Below, in pieces: positions 16,108 through 22,307 of a stretch of DNA of 22,307 bases; positions within the stretch are counted from its first letter, which is position 1, and every line of letters starts with the position of its first letter. The position numbers and the translations under genes were made by a program. The stretch covers positions 1 to 22,307 of the forward strand of contig JAOADO010000023.1 of the NCBI GenBank assembly GCA_026417275.1, in the 5' to 3' direction. The notes below the pieces were generated by a model, which was not told the origin of the DNA, made no database searches, and saw only the letters and a program-made list of their open reading frames with translations. Source of the DNA: Verrucomicrobiia bacterium. Lineage in GTDB: Bacteria > Verrucomicrobiota > Verrucomicrobiae > Limisphaerales > JAKPVM01.

Positions 16108-17569
16108 TATCAATTCTCTATTAAAACAAAAATTATCTTTCCCTGCTATATGCAGTCTGGCATCGGTGTTTTTGTTAGTCCAGCCCCAAGCAAATGGCGC
16201 TATCAATCTTGAACAACTGCCCATCCCAGCCCCGATTAGACAAGTCATAGAAAACGTCGCCACAAACCTTGATAAACCAGAATCTATTCCAAACATTTAC
16301 GACATCATCCAGTTTTCCAATGGAGACTCACTCCACGGAAATCTTTTAGCCATAGACGGGCTTAGAACGGTGGTTTTTAAATCTCCTGAAGCAAAAAACG
16401 AAATCGAGTTTTACACCACGAATATCACCGAAATCCAGCTCGTTAAAAAAACAAATCGTCTAAACACTCCAATCGAATGCGCTGTAAAGTTAGTAAACGG
16501 CGATGAACTGCCAGGAAACTTTGTATCGCTCGACAAAGAAGAGTTGATTTTAAATACCTGGTATGGCGGCGAGCTGAAGATAAAACGGAACACCGTCCGC
16601 TCTGTAATGTTCGCACGCGAAAGCGGCGGAATTATTTATGACGGTCCAGCAGGTCTTGAAGGATGGACAACAAGCAGAGGTAAAATGGGCTGGCAGTATG
16701 CAGACGGCGCATTTATTACATCGCGTCCAAGCCACATGGGACGAGACCTTAAACTACCAAACAGAGTTAAGATTTCCTTCGATGCCACATGGCAGGGCGG
16801 TTTGTTCTTAATGATTGGATTTTTTGCGGACAACCCGGATGAACTATACAGCAATAGTTATATCATACAATTTAGCGGCTCTTACGTCCATGTTCAAAGA
16901 ATCAGACGCGGAGGCGGCTCCAGCAATATCGGTCAAACAGAGGTATACCAACTCGCCGCAAAAAACAAAGCAAACATCGAAATCTACACAGATAAAGAGA
17001 AAAAGATGATATCTCTATTTATTAACGGCGCTTTTGTAAAACAGTGGAAAGACAACAATGAATCCCCTATAAATGGAACATGCTTTCACCTCCAACAACA
17101 AAGCGTAAATTCGATAAAAATCACAAATCTGCGAATCGAAGAATGGGACGGGAGACTTGACCGAAAACTTGCCGGCGATGGCGCGCCCTCAGACGCTGAT
17201 ACCCTTGAACTTGTAAACCGAGACAAAATCTCGGGAAACTTGCTTTCAATAAAAGACGGGAAGGTTAAGTTTAACACATCCTTCGCAGAAATGGAGATAC
17301 CGCTCGAAAGAGTCTATTCATTTGAACTTTCAGACAAAACAACCGAAAAAATTCAGCGGTCAAAAAACGAAATCGTCGCATACTTTGCCGGAAAAGGCTG
17401 TGTAAGATTTGAACCAGAAAAATGGACAACCAATTCCGTTGTTGGCATCAACAAAAGCTTTGGAAAATTTAAATTTGCCACGGAGGCATTCTCCAGAATT
17501 TTATTCAACCCGTCCAATAAAGAACAAGAACCGGAAATAACGGAACCAATGGACGAAGGAGAACAATAA
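16097..17569 (+). CDS. Exported LamG-like protein with SH3-like beta repeats (first paralogue)
   Basis: 490 residues. Signal peptide at about 11-34 (KLSFPAICSLASVFLLVQPQANG). Three repeats of about 40-45 residues with the consensus NGD-x-L-x-G-N-L/F-x-S/A-I/L-D are visible: 70-115 (FSNGDSLHGNLLAIDG), 130-172 (VNGDELPGNFVSLD) and 371-412 (VNRDKISGNLLSI); a fourth, degenerate one is at about 430-470 (GKGCVRFEPEKW). Between repeats two and three lies a concanavalin/LamG-like beta-sandwich (about 180-350: GPAGLEGWTT, YADGAFIT, SLFINGAFVKQW, LRIEEWDG), the layout of secreted polysaccharide-binding domains. The tail is acidic (ITEPMDEGEQ). It overlaps the preceding gene by 11 bases and closes the long operon. 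The gene at 18345 encodes a full-length paralogue. Likely a periplasmic binding or structural protein; the ligand is unknown. Confidence 0.8.
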   Translation: MNANINSLLKQKLSFPAICSLASVFLLVQPQANGAINLEQLPIPAPIRQVIENVATNLDKPESIPNIYDIIQFSNGDSLHGNLLAIDGLRTVVFKSPEAKNEIEFYTTNITEIQLVKKTNRLNTPIECAVKLVNGDELPGNFVSLDKEELILNTWYGGELKIKRNTVRSVMFARESGGIIYDGPAGLEGWTTSRGKMGWQYADGAFITSRPSHMGRDLKLPNRVKISFDATWQGGLFLMIGFFADNPDELYSNSYIIQFSGSYVHVQRIRRGGGSSNIGQTEVYQLAAKNKANIEIYTDKEKKMISLFINGAFVKQWKDNNESPINGTCFHLQQQSVNSIKITNLRIEEWDGRLDRKLAGDGAPSDADTLELVNRDKISGNLLSIKDGKVKFNTSFAEMEIPLERVYSFELSDKTTEKIQRSKNEIVAYFAGKGCVRFEPEKWTTNSVVGINKSFGKFKFATEAFSRILFNPSNKEQEPEITEPMDEGEQ

Positions 17570-17585
17570 CCTAAATTATCCGTCT

Positions 17586-18254
17586 TTAGTTGTGAGTGCT
17601 GGTGAAAAGTTTATCAATATCTTCAAGCAATAAATCGTTGAAGCTATAAACCACAATATGAGCATCTCTTAACGTGTTGGCGGGATGCGTGGTCGCAAGA
17701 GCCACTACTTTCATACCACCCTTCAACCCAGCCTCAATACCAACATGAGCGTCTTCAAACACAACACACTCAGTCGGTCTTTTCCCTATTCTCTTTGCAG
17801 CAAGCAAAAAGACATCCGGCGCAGGCTTTCCATGTTTGACATCCTCACCGGAAACAACGGCATCAAAATATTCTCGAATCTTTAAAATATCCAGCGCACA
17901 TTCAATGTTTTCCAGAATGGTCGAAGAGGCAATTGAAGATTTAATTCCCCTTTCCTTCAATTTTCTTAACCAGGTCAAGACGCCGGGCAATAAAGTTACG
18001 CCCTCTTTTTTGATTATTTCTCTGTAAATCGCTTCTTTGGCGAGAGAAATCCGACGAATCTCATCCGGGTCATTTGTCCATTTGAGCAACTCGGGAATAA
18101 CCTTTTCATTTTTCATCCCGAAACTTTTAGGGAAAAAACCCTCAGGACACACCCTGCCTTCGCGTTCGGCAAGTATGTACCACGCCTGTTCATGAGGACG
18201 CGAACTGTCAATTATCACGCCATCCCAGTCAAATAATGCTCCCCAATCTTTCAT
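17586..18254 (-). CDS. HAD-superfamily phosphatase/phosphomutase (beta-phosphoglucomutase-like)
   Basis: 222 residues, cytoplasmic, no signal peptide. HAD motif I FDWDGV has the nucleophile Asp9 and acid/base Asp11; a helical cap follows (about 16-88); motif II is Ser110 in SIASST; motif III is Lys143 in KHGKPAPDVF; motif IV is FEDAHVGIEAG with Glu167-Asp168. KPAPDVFLLAAKRIG and EDAHVGIEAG are typical of the beta-phosphoglucomutase/phosphoglycolate-phosphatase group. Motif I has Trp where many members have Leu or Met. All catalytic residues are present, so it should be active, probably on a small sugar or metabolite phosphate; the exact substrate cannot be told. It lies on the opposite strand, convergent with the first LamG-like gene (16-base gap) and divergent from its paralogue. 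Confidence 0.9.
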   Translation of the reverse strand: MKDWGALFDWDGVIIDSSRPHEQAWYILAEREGRVCPEGFFPKSFGMKNEKVIPELLKWTNDPDEIRRISLAKEAIYREIIKKEGVTLLPGVLTWLRKLKERGIKSSIASSTILENIECALDILKIREYFDAVVSGEDVKHGKPAPDVFLLAAKRIGKRPTECVVFEDAHVGIEAGLKGGMKVVALATTHPANTLRDAHIVVYSFNDLLLEDIDKLFTSTHN

Positions 18255-18274
18255 TTTAAATTTATAAAAGAACT

Positions 18275-18302
18275 ATATTAATATAAAATTGAATTTGTTC
18301 AA
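18275..18302 (-). promoter_or_regulatory. Possible promoter of the HAD gene
   Basis: On the minus strand TTGAAC (plus 18297-18302) and TAATAT (18275-18280) are separated by 16 bases, ending 20 bases before the ATG at 18254. Each box matches the sigma-70 consensus at four of six bases. The spacer is very AT-rich, so chance matches are easy. Confidence 0.3.
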
Positions 18303-18344
18303 GTTGGGGATTGACTGCTATCTTATTAAAAAGAAAAAGTTTAA

Positions 18345-19730
18345 ATGTTAATGAATATAATTATTTTGAAATATAAGCGAGAATCTTTTATGCTGATACT
18401 AATCAGCGCCCTTGTTGTTCTGCTTTGGGGTGTCAGTGCTCAGGAAGACCTCGTAATATTTGACAACGGGGATAAACTACGCGGCAAAATCCTGTCAATA
18501 GACCCAACAAACGGCATCAGCATAAAAAACCCATTTATTCATGAGCCCACCGTATTCCCATTTAAATCCGCAAGCAAAATCATTATAGCAGAAAACGAAC
18601 AACCAAAACCGAGTGGCAAATACCCATGTTTCTTGCGCATGGTTAATCAGGACGAATTCGAGTGTAATCTTATTTCTCTGGACGAAAAAGATGTCGTTGT
18701 GGAAACAACCTTCGCTGGACAGTTAACTATTCCCAGAAAACGATTCGATTCATTGAACCCGATAATGCCAGACCCAGCCATCATCTACAAAGGTCCAGAC
18801 GGACTCGAAGGCTGGACCATAAGCAATTCACCAATTCAAGAAGAACAACCTTCAAAATGGCGATATTTAAATGGCGCATTTATAACCACTGGCGCGGGCT
18901 CTGTGGCGCGTGATTTAAAATTGCCAGACGTTGCCACAATAGAATTCGACATCGCCTGGCAAAATTACATGTCCTTCGCTGTTGCCCTCTATGCAAGCAC
19001 TCTAATGCCAATCCCGCTTGCCCAGAAAGATGACCTGCCAGATTTTGGTTCCTTTTACAGCCTCCAGATCAGTTATAACATGGCAAACCTTATGCTAATA
19101 AAAAAAGGCGCTCCTCTTAATTCAATGGGAATGGCGTTTTTGCCAAACATGGATAGAAAAAATTCCGCGCATATCATGATTCGGGTGAATAAACCGGGAA
19201 AATCCATCTTTTTATATGTTGACGGAACTTTAATCAAACAATGGCAAGAAACAGGAGATTTTGGCGGTAGCGGCACGTGCGTCAGATTTGTCAATCAACT
19301 TTCTTCCCCTCTCAAACTCAGCAATATTATTGTCTCCCAATGGGATGGAAGAATAGAAACCCCAGTAAATAAAATTGATAATGCAAAATCTGATTTTATC
19401 AGAATGATTAACAATGATGTAATTACAGGAATAATTAAAGAATTCAAAAATGGAAAATTCATGGTTCAAACCGCCTTTGGCACCGTCGAAACACCGATTG
19501 AACGAATTTCCCAGATTTATTTTTCCGCAATAGGACGCGAACCGCCCATCATTACCGCCCAGGAAATCCCTGCAACACTCCAGAGACGAGGAAAATTATC
19601 GCTTAAACTCGAAAAATGGGAAAACAATCGATTACTCGCATTCAATCCAAACTTTGGGAAAGCTGCCATCCCTATTTCCGCGCTGAAAGTCATAATGTTA
19701 AAACCAGAACCATCGAGCCCGGAGTTTTAG
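18345..19730 (+). CDS. Exported LamG-like protein with SH3-like beta repeats (second paralogue)
   Basis: 461 residues, same architecture as the protein at 16097. A signal peptide lies at about 16-32 (MLILISALVVLLWGVSAQ); the ATG at 18345 is kept because it supplies a basic n-region (KYKRESF), whereas the ATG at 18390 would leave none. Repeats: 36-82 (FDNGDKLRGKILSIDP), 99-140 (VNQDEFECNLISLD), 352-395 (INNDVITGIIKEF) and a degenerate one at 410-452 (RRGKLSLKLEKW). The LamG-like core (about 148-338) shares GPDGLEGWTIS, YLNGAFITTG, ARDLKLPD, DGTLIKQW and SQWDGR with the other copy at matching positions. The repeats are less regular than in the first copy. Probably secreted or periplasmic. It is followed by the pseudo-sulfatase after 6 bases, so the two are likely co-transcribed. 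Confidence 0.8.
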   Translation: MLMNIIILKYKRESFMLILISALVVLLWGVSAQEDLVIFDNGDKLRGKILSIDPTNGISIKNPFIHEPTVFPFKSASKIIIAENEQPKPSGKYPCFLRMVNQDEFECNLISLDEKDVVVETTFAGQLTIPRKRFDSLNPIMPDPAIIYKGPDGLEGWTISNSPIQEEQPSKWRYLNGAFITTGAGSVARDLKLPDVATIEFDIAWQNYMSFAVALYASTLMPIPLAQKDDLPDFGSFYSLQISYNMANLMLIKKGAPLNSMGMAFLPNMDRKNSAHIMIRVNKPGKSIFLYVDGTLIKQWQETGDFGGSGTCVRFVNQLSSPLKLSNIIVSQWDGRIETPVNKIDNAKSDFIRMINNDVITGIIKEFKNGKFMVQTAFGTVETPIERISQIYFSAIGREPPIITAQEIPATLQRRGKLSLKLEKWENNRLLAFNPNFGKAAIPISALKVIMLKPEPSSPEF

Positions 19731-19736
19731 GTTATT

Positions 19737-21104
19737 ATGAATCAGAAATTTACCTCATTTAAAATTAAAAGAGTCTGGCTGAATCAAAAAACTTCGATTC
19801 TTATTTCCACGATTATCGCATTTTTGTTTATAAATCTATTGTCTGTTGAAGCTCAACCTCTTAGACGTTTACAACCAAAAGGAAAATACGGAAAACCCAA
19901 TATCATCTTATTTGTTGCTGATAATTTTACTTTCCGCGATGTGGAAATAGTTAAAAAATCCGCCCATGACTTTCCCAATTTAAGCAAATTCATCACAAAC
20001 AGCATCACATTCACGCAATTTTACAATTCAGATTTTGACCCGCAAAATATAATCTCTTCATATCTATTTGGAATTCATCCTGGCCTCGAAAATACCCGTG
20101 ATGAAAAATCAGAAAAAATAATCGGCAAATCCCCTACCCTGGCTACGATTCTGAAAAACTCCGGCTACTGGACGGGCGCCATTGGAAACTGGCGGATTGG
20201 AAAAGACCAACTTTACTTGCCGAACAACCAGGGCTTTGACCAATGGTTCGGTTACTTGACAGATGACGAAGCCACAAACGCATATCCCTCCTATCTCTGG
20301 CGAAACGATAAAAAATGGCAACCTATTATCAATCACGCAAACATAGACGAGCAATCAGCCCAACATTGGTTTGTTATAACAACCACAAATTTCTTACGGA
20401 TTTACCGCGAATACCCGTTTTTTTTATACCTGCCGTCTATCTTGCCGGGTAAAACACCCGTATCATCACAAACACAACTCTTTAAAAATAAGGAGATTAC
20501 CGATGAAATTATAAAAAGCAGACAAAAAAACCTTAAATCTCTCGACAGTTACATTGGCAATATTTTTAACTATCTGGAGGAGTTTAGAATTTCCGACAAA
20601 ACAGTCATAATCTTTACAAGTCTGGTAAAAGAGGGTTTAAACTCTGATACACAAAACGAAAAAAAACAACAGTTCAAAGACGTTGTTCAATCAATTGAAC
20701 AAACATTTCATGTTCCTTTGTTTGTTTTATGGGAAGGAACAATTAAAATAAATACAGTAAATCATTCTTTATTAAGCAGTTATGACTTATTTTCAACAAT
20801 AGCAGATTTAGCTGATTCCAACGCTGGAACAAACAATTTTAAATATTCAATCGCCAATATTTTGATTAATAACACAAATGCCGCAACCCCAGAATTTATC
20901 CTATGGAAAATCAATAATTCTGAATTTAAATGGATTATTAAAACCGAAAATTATTTTGCAGGACTTTCAGAAGAAACTAAAAGATGGCATTTCCAATACA
21001 TTGACAATATAAAAGTTACTAAAGACGAAATAGAAAAACAGGCATTGGATTTTCTTATTAAAAGCACAAATCATTACCCGAGAATTAAGGTTAAACTGAA
21101 ATAG
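19737..21104 (+). CDS. Sulfatase-fold protein lacking catalytic residues (pseudo-sulfatase), exported
   Basis: 455 residues. A hydrophobic signal segment lies at about 20-38 with a likely cut at VEA-Q. The sulfatase fold is clear: GKPNIILFVADN (52-63), PNLSKFITNSITFTQFY (80-96), SPTLATILKNSGYWTGAIGNW (132-152), NQGFDQWFGYL (164-174), YPFFLYLPSILPG, LDSYIGNIFNYLEE and TVIIFTS. Every usual active-site element is changed: the CxPSR/SxPSR formylglycine motif reads PQNII (102-106); the paired metal aspartates read Asp62-Asn63; the GKWH Lys and His are Asn151 and Arg153; the H-x-P motif after FFLYL is absent; and the second metal pair (SDN/HG) reads SLVK (295-298). It is probably not a sulfatase; a binding or regulatory role is inferred. 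AGGT lies near a normal Shine-Dalgarno distance. It is AT-richer than the central genes. Confidence 0.8.
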   Translation: MNQKFTSFKIKRVWLNQKTSILISTIIAFLFINLLSVEAQPLRRLQPKGKYGKPNIILFVADNFTFRDVEIVKKSAHDFPNLSKFITNSITFTQFYNSDFDPQNIISSYLFGIHPGLENTRDEKSEKIIGKSPTLATILKNSGYWTGAIGNWRIGKDQLYLPNNQGFDQWFGYLTDDEATNAYPSYLWRNDKKWQPIINHANIDEQSAQHWFVITTTNFLRIYREYPFFLYLPSILPGKTPVSSQTQLFKNKEITDEIIKSRQKNLKSLDSYIGNIFNYLEEFRISDKTVIIFTSLVKEGLNSDTQNEKKQQFKDVVQSIEQTFHVPLFVLWEGTIKINTVNHSLLSSYDLFSTIADLADSNAGTNNFKYSIANILINNTNAATPEFILWKINNSEFKWIIKTENYFAGLSEETKRWHFQYIDNIKVTKDEIEKQALDFLIKSTNHYPRIKVKLK

Positions 21105-21123
21105 CCTGTTGCATTTGGATTCA

Positions 21124-21750
21124 TTACATAATGAAGGGCGGTTTTATTCCGGTAATTGTCAGTCTACCGCTGGAATCAATGATTATCTCCGCATCTGGCA
21201 AATTATCGAACTCTTGTGGAGAGTAACGGTTCGTAAGATAGTGAATCGTTTTATTTGAAGAACCGCGCAATTGCCTAGAAATACGGAGATTATGCTCATA
21301 ACGACCTGCAATAATGACATCTGTAAATTCCAACAATTTTTTAACTCCAACCAAATTCTTGTTTAAATTTTTAAAAATCTCCCCCTCAATATAGTTATTT
21401 TGAATTAATTTCATAATCTCCTCCCATTCAAAGCCGGTCAAGATAATGACGGATAATTGCGTTCTTGTTTTCACCATTTCCACAAACTCGGCGAGCGAAT
21501 TTGCCTGTTCGAGAGGTTCTCCCCCGGAAATCGTGATTCCTTCGATTGATTTGTTAAGATTTAAAACCCGAGAAAATAAATCATCAACTTCAACAACATC
21601 ACCACCATCAAAAGAATGAGTGTCGGGATTAAAACATCCCGGACAATTCAGAGAACACCCCTGAACCCAGACCACAAAACGCGCGCCAGGACCGTTTGAA
21701 AAGCTCACAGGCAAAAATCTGTGCAAACGTATAGTTACATGATTGTTCAT
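21124..21750 (-). CDS. Radical-SAM activase-like protein (NrdG-like 4Fe-4S protein)
   Basis: 208 residues from the ATG at 21750; a TTG one codon upstream is less likely. Radical-SAM glycyl-radical activases use a [4Fe-4S] cluster and SAM to make a radical on a partner enzyme. The cluster motif is C-x3-C-x2-C: Cys32, Cys36, Cys39 in QGCSLNCPGC, preceded by FSNGPGARFVVWVQ. The SAM-binding GGE motif is ISGGEPLEQ (74-82). LRGSSN at 161-166 near the C-terminus occurs in NrdG-like activases, and the start (RLHRFLPVSFSNGPG) also fits. It is longer than classical NrdG (about 155 residues). No NrdD or other glycyl-radical enzyme lies in the window, so the partner is unknown. It is convergent with the pseudo-sulfatase, 19 bases apart; a direct link is unproven. 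Confidence 0.85.
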   Translation of the reverse strand: MNNHVTIRLHRFLPVSFSNGPGARFVVWVQGCSLNCPGCFNPDTHSFDGGDVVEVDDLFSRVLNLNKSIEGITISGGEPLEQANSLAEFVEMVKTRTQLSVIILTGFEWEEIMKLIQNNYIEGEIFKNLNKNLVGVKKLLEFTDVIIAGRYEHNLRISRQLRGSSNKTIHYLTNRYSPQEFDNLPDAEIIIDSSGRLTITGIKPPFIM

Positions 21751-21827
21751 CAATCAAATCCAAGATTTCTTAAAATATAACTACAATATTTAGATATGCT
21801 GATGAATAAAAAGTTTTAATAAAAATG

Positions 21828-21867
21828 AGCGTAAATTTTTACGCTAAAATGCGTGAAGTTAACGCAT
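21828..21867. repeat. Two adjacent hairpins sharing GCGT/ACGC arms
   Basis: The first is AGCGTAAA-TT-TTTACGCT (21828-21845), a perfect 8-bp stem with a 2-base centre, best read as an 18-bp near-palindrome in DNA. Three bases on lies ATGCGT, a 7-base loop, ACGCAT (21849-21867). All four arms share the GCGT/ACGC core. They sit about 80-120 bases upstream of the radical-SAM gene start, which would suit a regulator with paired sites. No T-tract supports a terminator. Confidence 0.5.
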
Positions 21868-21943
21868 AATGTTACACACGCAGACAAAAGATTCGAATTC
21901 ATATTTTATACATTCGACAATTATTAATCACAGATTAAACACT

Positions 21944-22307
21944 ATGAAAAATCTTGAAATTAAATTTAATAAAAATGGCATGGACAAAACTGCAGAGGAA
22001 TTCTTTAACAATAATTTACTTGACAGACGATGATTTGGCATAAATTTTGCTGATTTCGCTATTGTTCAGTGTCTTGGTTGGTTGATTGGTTCCCAACTTA
22101 AAGCACTGGCATGGTTGGTTTGGGAGTTGTGGGCACGGCCATCGGTGCATGTGGAGTTTGAATGGGGGGAAGAGGGCACCGATGGCCGAAACTTTATTAT
22201 AATTTTGGGGTATTTAACTTATAGGGTATATTATATTGGTCGGGGTTACTTTACCCCACCCGATGTTGCGGTTTTGGTTAAACAAGCAGGCAGACATAAT
22301 TGCCACC
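21944..22307 (+). pseudogene. Possible interrupted gene running off the contig end
   Basis: An ATG at 21944 opens a 29-residue ORF (MKNLEIKFNKNGMDKTAEEF at its start) ending in TGA at 22031-22033. The same frame then stays open for 91 codons to the contig end; the other two plus frames close quickly. The second part is rich in Trp (CLGWLIGSQLKALAWLVWEL) because of the G/T-rich DNA, so the openness may be a composition effect. If real, this is a gene broken by a stop and cut by the contig end. There is no ribosome binding site and no family match that I know. Confidence 0.2.
22136..22188. repeat. 13-bp perfect inverted repeat with 27-base spacer
   Basis: CGGCCATCGGTGC (22136-22148) and GCACCGATGGCCG (22176-22188) are exact reverse complements. 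The GC-rich arms stand out from the AT-rich surroundings and would form a strong stem in RNA. The loop is purine-rich with a run of six G. It could belong to a structured RNA, a REP-like element or a mobile-element end; nothing seen decides between these. Confidence 0.6.

Larger units (their letters stand above)
21751..22307. other. Right-end region without a secure gene, 557 bases
   Basis: The first half (to about 22030) is AT-rich and carries the twin hairpins at 21828-21867 and a 29-codon ORF. The second half turns G/T-rich on the plus strand (runs such as GGTTGGTTGATTGGTT) and carries a 13-bp inverted repeat and a small GGGGT/ACCCC hairpin at 22242-22257. The sharp composition change and the contig end here suggest a repeat, mobile-element edge or structured RNA, but no known family is recognised. 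Confidence 0.4.

Noticed and set aside
21120..21135. TTCATT-ACAT-AATGAA as a terminator between the convergent pseudo-sulfatase and radical-SAM genes
   Set aside because: The stem is only 6 AT-rich base pairs and no T-tract follows on either strand, so it would not act as a typical intrinsic terminator.
22031..22033. In-frame TGA as a selenocysteine codon
   Set aside because: No SECIS-like hairpin is visible in the roughly 40 bases after it, no cysteine-replacement homologue is known to me, and the frame itself is doubtful.

Overview
The window looks like a complete 22.3 kb contig from a fairly AT-rich (roughly 40% GC) bacterium of the Verrucomicrobiota or a close PVC relative. Two things suggest this. 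The cut-off gene at the left end has a signal peptide followed by VYSVNVVGYVNV and PGFNLIANPLN, a signature I associate with secreted Verrucomicrobiota proteins. The central gene order MoxR, DUF58, BatA-like, vWA/amidotransferase-like, DUF4175-like, squalene-cyclase-repeat protein is also the arrangement I know from Planctomycetes and Verrucomicrobia. Bases 1-20 are not biological: they match the Nextera/Tn5 mosaic-end adapter, so real sequence starts at about base 21.

Left part (21-5053). A secreted Verrucomicrobiota-type protein (minus strand, cut by the adapter) lies divergent from a CotH-kinase-like protein. A diverged exported GH38-type glycosidase follows. The 309-base divergent spacer holds a good promoter, an AT palindrome and a 20-bp dyad.

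Centre (5347-17569). One long plus-strand gene string with small gaps or overlaps: MoxR AAA+ ATPase, DUF58, BatA-like vWA membrane protein, a possible disrupted small membrane protein, a second vWA membrane protein with an amidotransferase-like domain, a possible 42-residue protein, a 1021-residue DUF4175-like membrane/coiled-coil protein, an exported squalene-cyclase-repeat protein, and an exported LamG-like protein framed by short beta repeats. The plausible logic is that the AAA+ ATPase acts in the cytoplasm with the DUF58 protein, the vWA proteins carry MIDAS metal sites, and the later genes supply periplasmic partners. The substrate is unknown. This cluster is the best candidate for an undescribed system.

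Right part (17586-21750). A convergent HAD phosphatase/phosphomutase separates the first LamG-like protein from its paralogue. Then come a sulfatase-fold protein that has lost nearly all catalytic residues (a pseudo-sulfatase) and a convergent radical-SAM activase-like protein.

Right end (21751-22307). No secure gene. It holds two adjacent GCGT/ACGC hairpins, a 29-codon ORF followed in frame by a long open stretch, and a 13-bp perfect inverted repeat.

Recognisable Shine-Dalgarno sequences are missing before most genes; the clear exception is the left-end gene. No tRNA, rRNA, CRISPR array or transposase gene was seen.
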